A stretch of 37,403 nucleotides of DNA from Candidatus Magasanikiibacteriota bacterium (GTDB lineage: Bacteria; Patescibacteriota; Patescibacteriia; Magasanikbacterales; UBA922). The translations under genes were made by a program, and so were the position numbers. How positions within the stretch are numbered: position 1 is the stretch's first letter; every line of letters begins with the position of its first letter. Below the pieces are notes generated by a model. It searched no databases. It was given only the letters and a program-made list of their open reading frames with translations, and had not been told where the DNA came from. The stretch lies in NCBI GenBank assembly GCA_014729395.1, contig WJJZ01000009.1:1-37403 (forward strand), written 5' to 3'. Below are positions 25,432 through 35,083 of the stretch, piece by piece.

Positions 25432-27912
25432 TTAAAGGAGGGCGGTGCCAGCAACCTTGTCACCACCGGCTTTAAATCGCATAATTCTTACTCCCTGCGT
25501 GGCTCTACCAAGTGTGGAAATATTTTTAACCGGCGTTCTGACAACCTGACCTTTTTTGGAGATAAGAAGTACATCTTGGTCTTCTGTTTTATTTATTACT
25601 TTTGCACTTATAATCGGTCCGGTTTTATCCGTAATGTTCATGGTTTTAATTCCACTACCACCTCTACCTTGAACTTTGTACTCATTTATTTTGGTTCTTT
25701 TACCGAGTCCGTTTTCTGATACTACCAATAGTTCCAGGACTTTTTTAGCCACCAGTTTGGGGGGAATAACATCCATACCAACCACTTCATCATTAGATTT
25801 AATTCTTATACCACGTACACCACCGGCGGTTCTACCCATAGCTCGGACACCTTTTTCTTTAAATCGGATAGCTTGGCCAAGAGAAGTAACAATAATGACG
25901 TCGTCTTTACCCGTACTCGGTCTTACCCATTCCAGCATATCATCAGTTTTTAATTTTATTGCTATAAGGCCGGAACGGCGGACATTTTGAAAGTCTTCCA
26001 CTTTTGTTCTTTTAATAGTGCCTTTTTTTGTAACCATTACCAAGTATTTATACTTACTCATATCATCGACCGAACGAATATAGGATACCCTTTCATTTGG
26101 AGCCAACTGTAAAAAGTTTACCAGAGCCTGTCCTTTGGCGGTTCTGGTGGTCTGCGGAATATCATATGCTCGTAATTGAAAGACTCTGCCTCGCGTGGTA
26201 AAGAATAATAAATTATCATGAGTGTTTGTTGATATTACTGACTCGACCACATCTTCTTCCTTTGTGGTTAGACCGATTACACCTTTACCTCCACGCCGCT
26301 GTGTTTTAAATGTGCTTGGGGGAAGCCTTTTTATGTAGCCGTCTCTTGTGGTCAATATTATGGTTGGTTCGTTAGGGATTAGGTCTTCTATTCTGAATTC
26401 CTTTACTCCATGAGCAATTACTTGAGTTCTTCTTCCATCTCCGTATTTTTCTTTTACGTCTTTTACGTCTTTTTTTATAATGTTAAGTATTTTTTTAGGA
26501 TTTTTTAAAATGGATTCCAGTTCTTTTATTAATTCTTTCTTTTCTTTTAATTCATCCAGAATTTTTTGTCTTTCCATATTAGCCAATTGTTGCAATCTCA
26601 TTTCCAATATAGCCGCTGATTGTCTATCGGTAAATTTAAATTTTTTCATCAGGTTGCTCTTGGCCGCATCTTTGTCCTTTGATTTTCTAATGGTATTAAT
26701 AACCGCATCTATTTTGTCTATAGCTTTTTTAAGACCTTCCAATATATGAGCTCTCTCCTTGGCTTTGTTCAAATCAAATTCAGTACGTCTTTTTATTACA
26801 TCTTGACGATGTTTAATATATTCTTCCAAAACCGATTTAAGGTTTAGTAACCTGGGTTGGATACCATCAACCAAAGCAATCATATTTACATGAAAAGTCG
26901 TCTGTAAGTCGGTTAATTTGAAGAGACGATTTAAGACTTTTTTTGGATATGAATCTTTTTTTAGGTCAATTACTATTCGTACGCCATCTTTGTTTGATTC
27001 ATCTCTTAAGTCCTTTATACCATCGATTTTTTTATCTTGAACCAGTTTGGCAATTTTTTCTATAAGATTGGCTTTATTTACTTGGTATGGAATTTCATTA
27101 ACAATAATTTGGAAAGTTCCACGTTTTTTTTCTTGGATATCCGTTTTTGCTCTTATCACTATTCCCCCTCTACCGGTAGCATAAGCGGATAAGATGTCCT
27201 TTTTGTTGTAAATAATACCACCTGTTGGAAAATCAGGCCCTTTAATATATTCCATCAGGTCTTCAATGCTGGTTTTTGGTTTATCAATCAGTGTAATAAC
27301 GGCATCACATAATTCTTCCAGGTTGTGGGGTGGAATGTTTGTCGCCATACCAACAGCAATCCCCATTGTTCCATTAAGCAGTAAGTTCGGTAATTTACTT
27401 GGCAAAACTATTGGTTCTTTTTGTGATCCATCATAATTCGGCATGAAATTGACCGTTTCTTTTTCTATATCAATCAACATTTGTTCAGCTGCCGCTTGAA
27501 GTTTGGCTTCTGTATATCTCATCGCAGCGGCTGAATCACCATCCATTGAACCAAAGTTTCCTTGTCCATAAACCAAAGGTAGGCGCATAGAAAAATCTTG
27601 CGCCATTCTGACCATCGAATCGTAAATGGCAGCGTCGCCATGAGGATGATATTTACCCATCACATCTCCAACCACACGGGCTGATTTAAGAAATTTTGAA
27701 GTATGTTTTAATCCCAATTTCCACATAGCATACATTATTCGTCTGTGAACGGGCTTTAAACCGTCCCTTACGTCAGGTAATGCTCTCGCTACAATAACAC
27801 TCATAGCATAATCAAGATATGAAGTTTTCATCTCTTCCACTATCGGAGCTTCTTCCACATCTCCTATGGGATTTATATCCAAATTTGCTTGTTTTTCTTT
27901 TTTCTTTGGCAT
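25432..27912 (-). CDS. gyrA: DNA gyrase subunit A
   Basis: [65 protein letters not shown]-terminal beta-pinwheel repeats. Confidence 0.96.
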   Translation of the reverse strand: MPKKKEKQANLDINPIGDVEEAPIVEEMKTSYLDYAMSVIVARALPDVRDGLKPVHRRIMYAMWKLGLKHTSKFLKSARVVGDVMGKYHPHGDAAIYDSMVRMAQDFSMRLPLVYGQGNFGSMDGDSAAAMRYTEAKLQAAAEQMLIDIEKETVNFMPNYDGSQKEPIVLPSKLPNLLLNGTMGIAVGMATNIPPHNLEELCDAVITLIDKPKTSIEDLMEYIKGPDFPTGGIIYNKKDILSAYATGRGGIVIRAKTDIQEKKRGTFQIIVNEIPYQVNKANLIEKIAKLVQDKKIDGIKDLRDESNKDGVRIVIDLKKDSYPKKVLNRLFKLTDLQTTFHVNMIALVDGIQPRLLNLKSVLEEYIKHRQDVIKRRTEFDLNKAKERAHILEGLKKAIDKIDAVINTIRKSKDKDAAKSNLMKKFKFTDRQSAAILEMRLQQLANMERQKILDELKEKKELIKELESILKNPKKILNIIKKDVKDVKEKYGDGRRTQVIAHGVKEFRIEDLIPNEPTIILTTRDGYIKRLPPSTFKTQRRGGKGVIGLTTKEEDVVESVISTNTHDNLLFFTTRGRVFQLRAYDIPQTTRTAKGQALVNFLQLAPNERVSYIRSVDDMSKYKYLVMVTKKGTIKRTKVEDFQNVRRSGLIAIKLKTDDMLEWVRPSTGKDDVIIVTSLGQAIRFKEKGVRAMGRTAGGVRGIRIKSNDEVVGMDVIPPKLVAKKVLELLVVSENGLGKRTKINEYKVQGRGGSGIKTMNITDKTGPIISAKVINKTEDQDVLLISKKGQVVRTPVKNISTLGRATQGVRIMRFKAGGDKVAGTALL

Positions 27913-27925
27913 AAACTTTATTTTT

Positions 27926-28456
27926 TCAGTTGATAGATAAACTTGAACTTGTATGTTCAAAATCAGATAATGTTGAGCTTGCGATTGAGTCTGTGCTGCT
28001 TGCTGAAGATGATGCAGCGTTTAGTTTTATTTCAGTTGAAATTTCACTAAGTATATTTGCAATATCTTCTACATCCATTTTATCTTTTTTTTCTTGCGAA
28101 TTATTATTTTTTGTTTTGTTATTGTCATTTACTTCATCTTGATCAACGCTACTGATGATCGAACCGATATCGGCTTTCGCTTCATTGAAAAAGGAACTTA
28201 CCTCACCATTACCGCTGTTTGATACTTTTTTAAATATTATTCCCGCGTTCCAAACCCACATCACAAAGATTATAGAGCTAATGGACAGGACACCGATCCA
28301 TAACAAAATTCGACTACTGTCCGTTGGGTAATTATTGTATTCTAAATTATTGCGAGTATCATCCTTTTTTTTGCTTTTAGCTGACTCTGTTTTTTTCAAA
28401 TCTGCAGTTTCAACAAAAATTCCGGGTATCCTTTTTTTATTGTTTGTTTTATTCAT
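27926..28456 (-). CDS. Hypothetical single-TM protein with Ser-rich C-terminus
   Basis: One TM ([26 protein letters not shown]); lies between MBL-like gene and gyrA. Confidence 0.6.
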   Translation of the reverse strand: MNKTNNKKRIPGIFVETADLKKTESAKSKKKDDTRNNLEYNNYPTDSSRILLWIGVLSISSIIFVMWVWNAGIIFKKVSNSGNGEVSSFFNEAKADIGSIISSVDQDEVNDNNKTKNNNSQEKKDKMDVEDIANILSEISTEIKLNAASSSASSTDSIASSTLSDFEHTSSSLSIN

Positions 28457-28458
28457 AT

Positions 28459-29073
28459 CTATTCTTTACTTAAAACTTCAACCCTTGTTTCGTCTTGGGG
28501 AAGGTCTTTTTTCTTTATGATTATTTTCTTTTCCGGTTTGCCGTTTTTACTGCCAATTTCTTTAAGAAATTTATCAACATCTGCGAAGTTCGGATCATTT
28601 TCACTTTTGAAAGCTATGGGAATAACAATTCGGGGTTCGACTGTATTAACTACTTTAACAGCTTTTTCCGCATCATAACAATCCTTGCCTCCCACCGGAA
28701 TGATTAAAATATCAACACCATTTAATAAAGATAAGTTGTCGTCATTCGGTTCCTTATTTAGCAGACCGAGGAAGCCGACACTCATTTGTTCCGAGTCAAT
28801 TCTAAATATTATCTTATTTTCTTCGGGTGACTGTGAGGCGGCGATTAAAACTCCTTTTGTTTCACATTCTCCGGGCATTGACAGTGTAAACGGTTTGCCG
28901 GAAAGTGTAATTGAATTTTTTTCTCCTCTACTATATAGACCGATATCGGGAGTCAAAGATCGTGGAAATTGACCTTTTGTCGGCTTATATGGGTCCAATA
29001 CAATCGTAATATCCTTATCAAAAGGCTTGGTTTGTATTTTTACACAAGTTGTTCCATGCCATGAAAAATGCAT
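28459..29073 (-). CDS. MBL-fold (UPF0173/PF13483-like) protein with degenerate metal site
   Basis: MHFSWHGTTCVKIQ...VLDPYKP; VDILIIPVGGKDCYDAEKAVKVVNTVEPRIVIPIAF. Confidence 0.75.
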   Translation of the reverse strand: MHFSWHGTTCVKIQTKPFDKDITIVLDPYKPTKGQFPRSLTPDIGLYSRGEKNSITLSGKPFTLSMPGECETKGVLIAASQSPEENKIIFRIDSEQMSVGFLGLLNKEPNDDNLSLLNGVDILIIPVGGKDCYDAEKAVKVVNTVEPRIVIPIAFKSENDPNFADVDKFLKEIGSKNGKPEKKIIIKKKDLPQDETRVEVLSKE

Positions 29074-29184
29074 ATGTCTTTGTCAAAAATAGATAGATTA
29101 TAACCTTTTTTATCTTAAATATACGCATATATTATACAGATAAAATTAAGCAATGGCAAGGGTTTAATGCGATTATTTCCACCC

Positions 29185-29213
29185 TTGACTGGCTTAAAAC
29201 TTCATGCTATAGT
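29185..29213 (+). promoter_or_regulatory. Promoter upstream of S1-domain gene
   Basis: TTGACT-N17-TATAGT. Confidence 0.7.
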
Positions 29214-29296
29214 AGTCACGCTTTTTAACTTAATTTAAACAATTCTGTAGTAACACAGAACACTCTCCCAGCGAGGGTTAATTTAATTTTTAATTT

Positions 29297-30517
29297 ATGT
29301 CAGAAGACGACAAAAAGAGTGACTTTAAGAAAATGCTAAAAGACTACTTTATCGCGGTTCCAAAAGAAGGCGAAATGGTCAAGGGCGAAGTCATCTCTGT
29401 TGATCACGGGGCGGTCCGGCTTGATGTTAACGGAGTAACAACCGGTATTGTCAGAGGTCAAGAACTTTTTAATGAGTCCTCAGAATATGCCAATATAAAG
29501 GTTGGTGATATTGTGGAAGCAACAGTAGTGGAACAAGAAAATGAGAACGGTGAAGTTGAATTGTCATTTAGAATAGCCGGTCACCAGAGAGTATGGAATA
29601 AGATGGAAGAATATAAAAAAGACGAGATAACTATTCCGGCAAAAGTTATTTCTGCCAATAAGGGTGGTTTGATGGTAAAAGTGGATGCTCTTGTCGGGTT
29701 TATGCCCGTTTCACAGTTAAATCCTGATCATTATCCGCGTGTACCCGGAGGCGATAAAAATAGAATTTTGGAAAAATTAAAAGAATTGATCGGTACGGAA
29801 ATGGAGGTAAAGGTTATTGATGCAGATAAAAAAGAAGAAAAATTAATCGTTTCCGAAAAAGCTGTTTGGGAAGATGAACAAAAAAGTGTGCTGGAGTCCT
29901 ATAATATAGGAGACGTAGTAGAAGGCGAGGTAAGCGCACTAACATCGTTTGGAGCTTTTATAAAATTCGGTGAAGGTTTGGAAGGATTGGTTCATATTTC
30001 TGAAATAGTTTGGCAAAGGATTGATCATCCAAAGGATGTTCTCAAGGTAGGTGATAAAGTAAAAGCGCAAATAATCGATTTAAACAAATCAAAGATTTAT
30101 TTATCCATCAAAAGGTTGGTGGACGACCCTTGGAAAGGGGTTAAAGATAAATACAAGGTTGGACAGATTGTTGAGGGTGAAATTCACAAAATAGAACCGT
30201 TTGGTCTGATGGTTAAACTGGATGAGGATATTCATGGCTTGGCTCATATATCAGAGCTTTCAGATTCAAATATACGAGATGTAAGCGATTTAGAGAAGAT
30301 GTTTGATATTGGAGAAAAAAGAAAATTTGAAATCATGAATATTGAACCGGCTGAACACAGACTTGGTTTAAAACTTGAGGGGATAAAAGGGAAAGAAAAG
30401 CCGGATTCAGATACGGAAAAAATAGAAAAAAAAGAAGAAAACAATACTGAAGAATCAAATAAAGAAGAAAAAGAACCGGCAAAAGAAACGGAAGACAAAG
30501 AGGGAGACAATAAATAA
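29297..30517 (+). CDS. rpsA: S1 RNA-binding domain protein (30S ribosomal protein S1-like, four S1 repeats)
   Basis: Four S1 motifs including GDVVEGEVSALTSFGAFIKFGEGLEGLVHISEI and GQIVEGEIHKIEPFGLMVKLDEDIHGLAHISEL. Confidence 0.9.
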   Translation: MSEDDKKSDFKKMLKDYFIAVPKEGEMVKGEVISVDHGAVRLDVNGVTTGIVRGQELFNESSEYANIKVGDIVEATVVEQENENGEVELSFRIAGHQRVWNKMEEYKKDEITIPAKVISANKGGLMVKVDALVGFMPVSQLNPDHYPRVPGGDKNRILEKLKELIGTEMEVKVIDADKKEEKLIVSEKAVWEDEQKSVLESYNIGDVVEGEVSALTSFGAFIKFGEGLEGLVHISEIVWQRIDHPKDVLKVGDKVKAQIIDLNKSKIYLSIKRLVDDPWKGVKDKYKVGQIVEGEIHKIEPFGLMVKLDEDIHGLAHISELSDSNIRDVSDLEKMFDIGEKRKFEIMNIEPAEHRLGLKLEGIKGKEKPDSDTEKIEKKEENNTEESNKEEKEPAKETEDKEGDNK

Positions 30518-30521
30518 TGAT

Positions 30522-30553
30522 AAAAAAACATCCTGAAAACGGGGTGTTTTTTA
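30522..30553 (+). terminator. Intrinsic terminator after rpsA
   Basis: AAAAAAACATCC-tgaaaac-GGGGTGTTTTTT. Confidence 0.7.
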
Positions 30554-30608
30554 GTACAATAATTATTGTTTAATTATAGTCAAATTATTGTATAGTTATG
30601 GTGTAATA
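30554..30608. repeat. 11-mer repeat cluster
   Basis: tgtttaattat|agtcaaattat|tgtatagttat|ggtgtaatacc. Confidence 0.7.
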
Positions 30609-30729
30609 CCTTGATTTTCTCCTTAATTTATACTACAATGGCTTTACGCTACGGTCCTTCTCCGTCCAGATCTCTCACCCCTCGGGTCCGGGACAGGACT
30701 ACGCCGGGTAAATTAGTTTGGTGTATTAT

Positions 30730-30811
30730 GCTGGAGTGGCGAAATTGGTATACGCGCGTGGCTTAGGACCACGTGGGGCAACCCGTGGGAGTTCGAGTCT
30801 CCCCTCCAGCA
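30730..30811 (+). tRNA. tRNA-Leu (TAG)
   Basis: GCTGGAG/CTCCAGC acceptor, anticodon loop CTTAGGA, long variable arm, TTCGAGT T-loop. Confidence 0.92.
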
Positions 30812-30895
30812 CTCAGAAAAATTAATCGATTTCTCTTGTCCTCCGTAGCTTTATCTTGAGGCTCTGGGTGAGAGACCGGGGCGAATAGAAAAAAC

Positions 30896-31165
30896 ATGGT
30901 TATGGACAAAAAAGAAGCTTTAATTTATTCCGCTGAAATAGGTGCGGACATTCCCGAGCTTGATCTCCATGGATTTTATGTTAAAGATGCTCTAGAAAAA
31001 CTAGAGTCTTTTATTTTTCAAAATTACAAATCTGATTCAGTGGTACGGATAATTTATGGGGGAGGGACAGGTAGACTGGAAGAAGCTGTTACCGAATATC
31101 TAAAAAAACATCCCCAAGTGGAAAAGATACTAAAATATTCAGGTAATTGTTTGGTTGTTTTTTAG
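30896..31165 (+). CDS. Smr domain protein
   Basis: PELDLHGFYVKDALEKLESF; VRIIYGGGTGRLEEAVTEYLKKH. Confidence 0.88.
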   Translation: MVMDKKEALIYSAEIGADIPELDLHGFYVKDALEKLESFIFQNYKSDSVVRIIYGGGTGRLEEAVTEYLKKHPQVEKILKYSGNCLVVF

Positions 31166-31300
31166 AGAAAGTTTATACAAATTTTATCTTTTTGTTTTTG
31201 ACCAGCTTAGGTATGTAACGATATAATATTAATGTGTGTGCAAAGTATAAGAGAAACAGGAAGAATGTCATCCACTCCTTTCGGCCATAACTAACTTAAT

Positions 31301-31380
31301 GTCATTCCCGCGAAGGCGGGAATCTAGGCATAGGACGTATAACATACTTAATTCTGGATTCCCGCCTTCGCGGGAATGAC
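31301..31380. repeat. REP-like inverted repeat pair (24-bp perfect arms)
   Basis: GTCATTCCCGCGAAGGCGGGAATC (31301-31324) and exact reverse complement (31357-31380). Confidence 0.95.
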
Positions 31381-31386
31381 AAAACA

Positions 31387-31659
31387 ATGGCACAAGACAA
31401 ACCAATGTTTATACCTTATCAAAGTTTATTTATGAATGAAGATAAAGTTATCAAATTGTTGTTAAAGCGTGGTAAAAATCTAGAATGGATTAAAGATAAT
31501 ATGGTTACAAAAAAAGATCATCGTGAAGTGATGGGAACTTTAGATATATTAGTGGGATTAGCCAGGAAAAAAGATCAAGAGCTTACATTTATGGGGGAAA
31601 GAGTTACAAGAGTTGAGGATGATGTAAGAATATTAAAAAAAGCTACCGGTGTGGCATGA
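31387..31659 (+). CDS. Hypothetical protein, coiled-coil C-terminus
   Basis: ORF starting 6 nt after the REP-like repeat; no family recognised. Confidence 0.55.
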   Translation: MAQDKPMFIPYQSLFMNEDKVIKLLLKRGKNLEWIKDNMVTKKDHREVMGTLDILVGLARKKDQELTFMGERVTRVEDDVRILKKATGVA

Positions 31660-31683
31660 TAAATTATTTGTAGAGAAATAAGA

Positions 31684-31708
31684 TCACCTAATATGGGTGT
31701 TTTTTTAA
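31684..31708. terminator. Intrinsic terminator
   Basis: CACC-taatat-GGGTGTTTTTTTA. Confidence 0.6.
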
Positions 31709-32172
31709 TAATGATATTTCTTGTTATTTATTATCGTGGCTGCCCGGTAAATTTGTTCTATCAAGATTATTCTGGCAATCTGGTGGGTAAATGTTAGTTT
31801 GGATAACGATACAACATAATCAACTTTTTCAATTATTGATTTATCAAGTCCCAAAGGTCCGCCAATAACAAACTTAATTTCCTCTCCTTTGGTTGAGTTA
31901 TCACCTAAAAACTTAGCAAATTCAATTGAATCCATTTGCTTGCCAGACTCATCCATAGCAACAACAATACCACCACCCAGGTATTTTTTTAATTTCTCCC
32001 CCTCTATTTTTTTAACCCTTTCTTTGTCATCGCCTTTGCCAAAAGACCTCTCAGGCACACTTGTTATAGTTACCTTAGCATAAGGAGACAGTCTTTTGAG
32101 GTATTCTTTCTCAGCTTGAATCCAGTAGTTTTCTTTTAGTTTTCCTATAAGAACAATATGTATTTTTAGCAT
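31705..32172 (-). CDS. rlmH: 23S rRNA (pseudouridine1915-N3)-methyltransferase RlmH
   Basis: IGKLKENYWIQAEKEYLKRLSPY; FVIGGPLGLD; LSKLTFTHQIARIILIEQIYRA. Confidence 0.93.
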   Translation of the reverse strand: MLKIHIVLIGKLKENYWIQAEKEYLKRLSPYAKVTITSVPERSFGKGDDKERVKKIEGEKLKKYLGGGIVVAMDESGKQMDSIEFAKFLGDNSTKGEEIKFVIGGPLGLDKSIIEKVDYVVSLSKLTFTHQIARIILIEQIYRAATIINNKKYHY

Positions 32173-32386
32173 AGAAATATGGTCTTATTAACACAAACAG
32201 TGTTTTATAGGGGAAATATGTAAGCATTGACAATTACCACTCACTTTGCTACTATTATATATCAATTTAGAGTAATATGGCCATAGCTGGAACATACTAA
32301 ACAAATTGGTATTTTCCGGCTATGACTGTCAATTCTGTCAGTCAAGTGTTCATTTAACGGCGAAAACCTGGAAAGGAGAAACCGCC

Positions 32387-33025
32387 ATGCACAAACAAAC
32401 AGCCAAGTTCGCGTCTCGCATTTGCGAGAACCTACCTGATTTGTCCGGCAAGGACATGCAGTACTGGATTGAACATCCGAAAGAGTTGCAACAGAGACTG
32501 CGTGACCTATTGAAAATAGTTCAGGTTAAGACTCAGATATCCGAGTTTAAAGTTTGGAAAACCATCAAGCTGGGAACCGGTCCGCAGACAGTTGCTGACT
32601 TACGTTGGGCTCTGGAACAACATAGGATCAATATTGACAAATTGGCCGGCGATATGCTGGGACATCACGCATTCACCATGACTGGCACCGAATTCGAGGT
32701 TGATTTGGTTGTCGTGAGTGTGTCCGAGCTTGGATTTATTGCCCGCGTCACGCGCACGCAAATCTACGAGCGAACCAGAGAGTTGGGGCTTGAGCTTTGT
32801 CCGGCTGACGTTGGTCCTCTGTTGCGCTTGCAGTACAAGGATCAGCCCGTGAACGAGATAATCAGAATGGGCATGGAAGCTATTATTGGGCCGAACCACT
32901 GGCTCTATGTATTTGAACTCTCATGTGATGAGGGCGGTTTGTGGCTCGGTGGAGAGTACGGTATACCTGATCGCTACTATAACGGGGATGACCGTTGGGT
33001 CTTTGTCCTCCCCAGAAAAGGTTAA
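32387..33025 (+). CDS. Conserved hypothetical protein of CPR-type style
   Basis: Strong SD ggaaaggagaaaccgccATG; own downstream terminator; codon use visibly more GC-rich than neighbours. Confidence 0.75.
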   Translation: MHKQTAKFASRICENLPDLSGKDMQYWIEHPKELQQRLRDLLKIVQVKTQISEFKVWKTIKLGTGPQTVADLRWALEQHRINIDKLAGDMLGHHAFTMTGTEFEVDLVVVSVSELGFIARVTRTQIYERTRELGLELCPADVGPLLRLQYKDQPVNEIIRMGMEAIIGPNHWLYVFELSCDEGGLWLGGEYGIPDRYYNGDDRWVFVLPRKG

Positions 33026-33045
33026 TTAGCTCTTTTATACACAAT

Positions 33046-33082
33046 CCCCCCTGCCACATCGTTGACAGGGGGTCTTTTTTTG
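33046..33082 (+). terminator. Intrinsic terminator
   Basis: CCCCCTG...CAGGGGGTCTTTTTTT. Confidence 0.88.
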
Positions 33083-33230
33083 TCTAAATTAAGTCAATAT
33101 TTAAGAAAATCATTAATTTTTTCATATATATTCTAAATATAATTGCTTAGAAATATTGCGCATAAATTACCTGTTTTTTTGAATATATTATGGCATTCAC
33201 AACTTCTCCACAGGTTATATGATTCATCTC

Positions 33231-33259
33231 TTGACAACCTTTTTTAATTGATGTATATT
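33231..33259 (+). promoter_or_regulatory. Promoter-like element upstream of rRNA unit / candidate sRNA
   Basis: TTGACA-N17-TATATT. Confidence 0.65.
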
Positions 33260-33403
33260 GATGAGGCATTAAAAAACATAAATACATGTCCAATGCACTG
33301 CTTGGACCTCTGAGAAGATTGAAAATTATCACATGATAGTTATTGAACATCTTAGTTACTCAAATAATTCAAGCAGTTAAAGACAAATTAATTTTTGTTT
33401 GCG

Positions 33404-33425
33404 ACCGCTTGAAGGCGGTTTTTTT
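33404..33425 (+). terminator. Terminator-like hairpin
   Basis: ACCGC-ttgaag-GCGGTTTTTTT. Confidence 0.65.
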
Positions 33426-34231
33426 AAACTCACTTTTTCATCACTTGGACTAGATTCTGGTATAAGCGATAAGAAAGTGAGGAATAAGAGGTTGAAGCGA
33501 GATGGGCTCGTTACAATTCAATCAACAAACAATTAAGCAAATTGTAAGTAAAATCATGATTATATTCAACGATAATCATGATGGGTAATAAGCACAATTT
33601 TGTGTTTTCGTTGTACGCAATATAAGGGCGTACGGTGGATGCCTAGACACTAAAAGTCGATGAAGGACGTCGCAGGGTGCGATAAGCCTCGGTTAGGTCC
33701 CAAGCAACCTTTGACCCGGGGATTTCCGAATGGGGGAACCCACCTCTTTGTGAGGTACCTTATACTGAATTCATAGGTATAAGGGGTCGACCTGGCGAAG
33801 TGAAACATCTCAGTAGCCAGAGGAAAAGAAAACAAATTATGCTTCTTTTCTACACCTTGAAAGTTTTAGCTTTTAAGGTGTAGTAAAAAAAGCTGTGATT
33901 CCCTTAGTAGTGGCGAGCGAACGGGGAACAGCTCAAACCTTTATCGTGTTGTCATATTTTATTGGTCTTCGGACTTTCTAGGATATGACTTAAAGGACAG
34001 GCCGTTGCGATTTAGGTGTTGTAGGGTAAAAACGTCGGTAACCTGTTTAGCCGGATATATTATTTTATATATAATTGAAAATCTCTGGAAAGGGATACCA
34101 AAGAAGGTGATAGTCCTGTAGATAAAATATATATGATAATGTGTTGTTTTTATTCCTGAGTAGGGCGGAGCACGTGAAATTCCGTCTGAATCTGCCGCGA
34201 CTATGCGGTAAAGCTAAATACTTTTAGTGAT

Positions 34232-34268
<37 letters not shown>

Positions 34269-34830
34269 CAGCCCGGGAGGGCGATGAAATAGTATCTGAA
34301 ACCGTACGCTTACAATGAGTTGGAGCCCGCTTTTGCGGGTGACAGCGTTCCTATTGAAGAATGAGCCTGTGAGTGTGTAGTTGTTGCAAGCTTAAGAGCC
34401 TATGGTTCGAAGGCGTAGGGAAACCAAGTCTTAACCGGCGATTTAGTAATAATTACACGACCCGAAACCGAGTGAGCAATCCATGACCAGGTTGAACCCC
34501 GACGAAAGTCGGGGGGAGGACCGAACCCACGCGCCGTGCAACACGCGGGGATGAGTTGTGGATAGCGGAGAAATTCCTATCGAACTCGGTAATAGCTGGT
34601 TCTCCTCGAAATAGCTTTAGGGCTAGCTGTATGTGTTCCTGCTGGTGGTAGAGCACTGGATGAGAGCGAGGTCCCTCGGGATACTCCTTTCAATCAAACT
34701 CCGAATGCCAGTAGTCAAAACATGCAAGTCAGACTGTGGGGGCTAAGCTCCATGGTCAAAAGGGAAACAGCCCAGATCGTCAACTAAGGTCCCTAAATCA
34801 CCACTAAGTGTAAAAGGCGGTGAAGATTCT

Positions 34831-34882
<52 letters not shown>

Positions 34883-34978
34883 CAGCTCACTGGTCAAGAG
34901 TCTTTGCGCCGAAAATGTACCGGGGCTAAGTGGTGTACCGAAGTTACGAATTATTGTGTCTCACTAACGTTCGACACT

Positions 34979-35083
34979 GAATTACGAATTAAGAATTATT
35001 AATTTTGATTCAATTTTGAATTATTTAATGATTAAACATTAGAAATTCAATCAAAATTTAAAATTTTAAATTCAAAATTTGAG
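34979..35083. repeat. 15-unit heptamer palindromic repeat inserted in 23S rRNA
   Basis: gaattac|gaattaa|gaattat|taatttt|gattcaa|ttttgaa|ttattta|atgatta|aacatta|gaaattc|aatcaaa|atttaaa|attttaa|attcaaa|atttgag. Confidence 0.88.

Noticed and set aside
33147-33350. 67-aa minus-strand ORF upstream of 23S
   Set aside because: No start signal or recognisable domain, and it overlaps a plus-strand promoter-like element and AT-rich leader.
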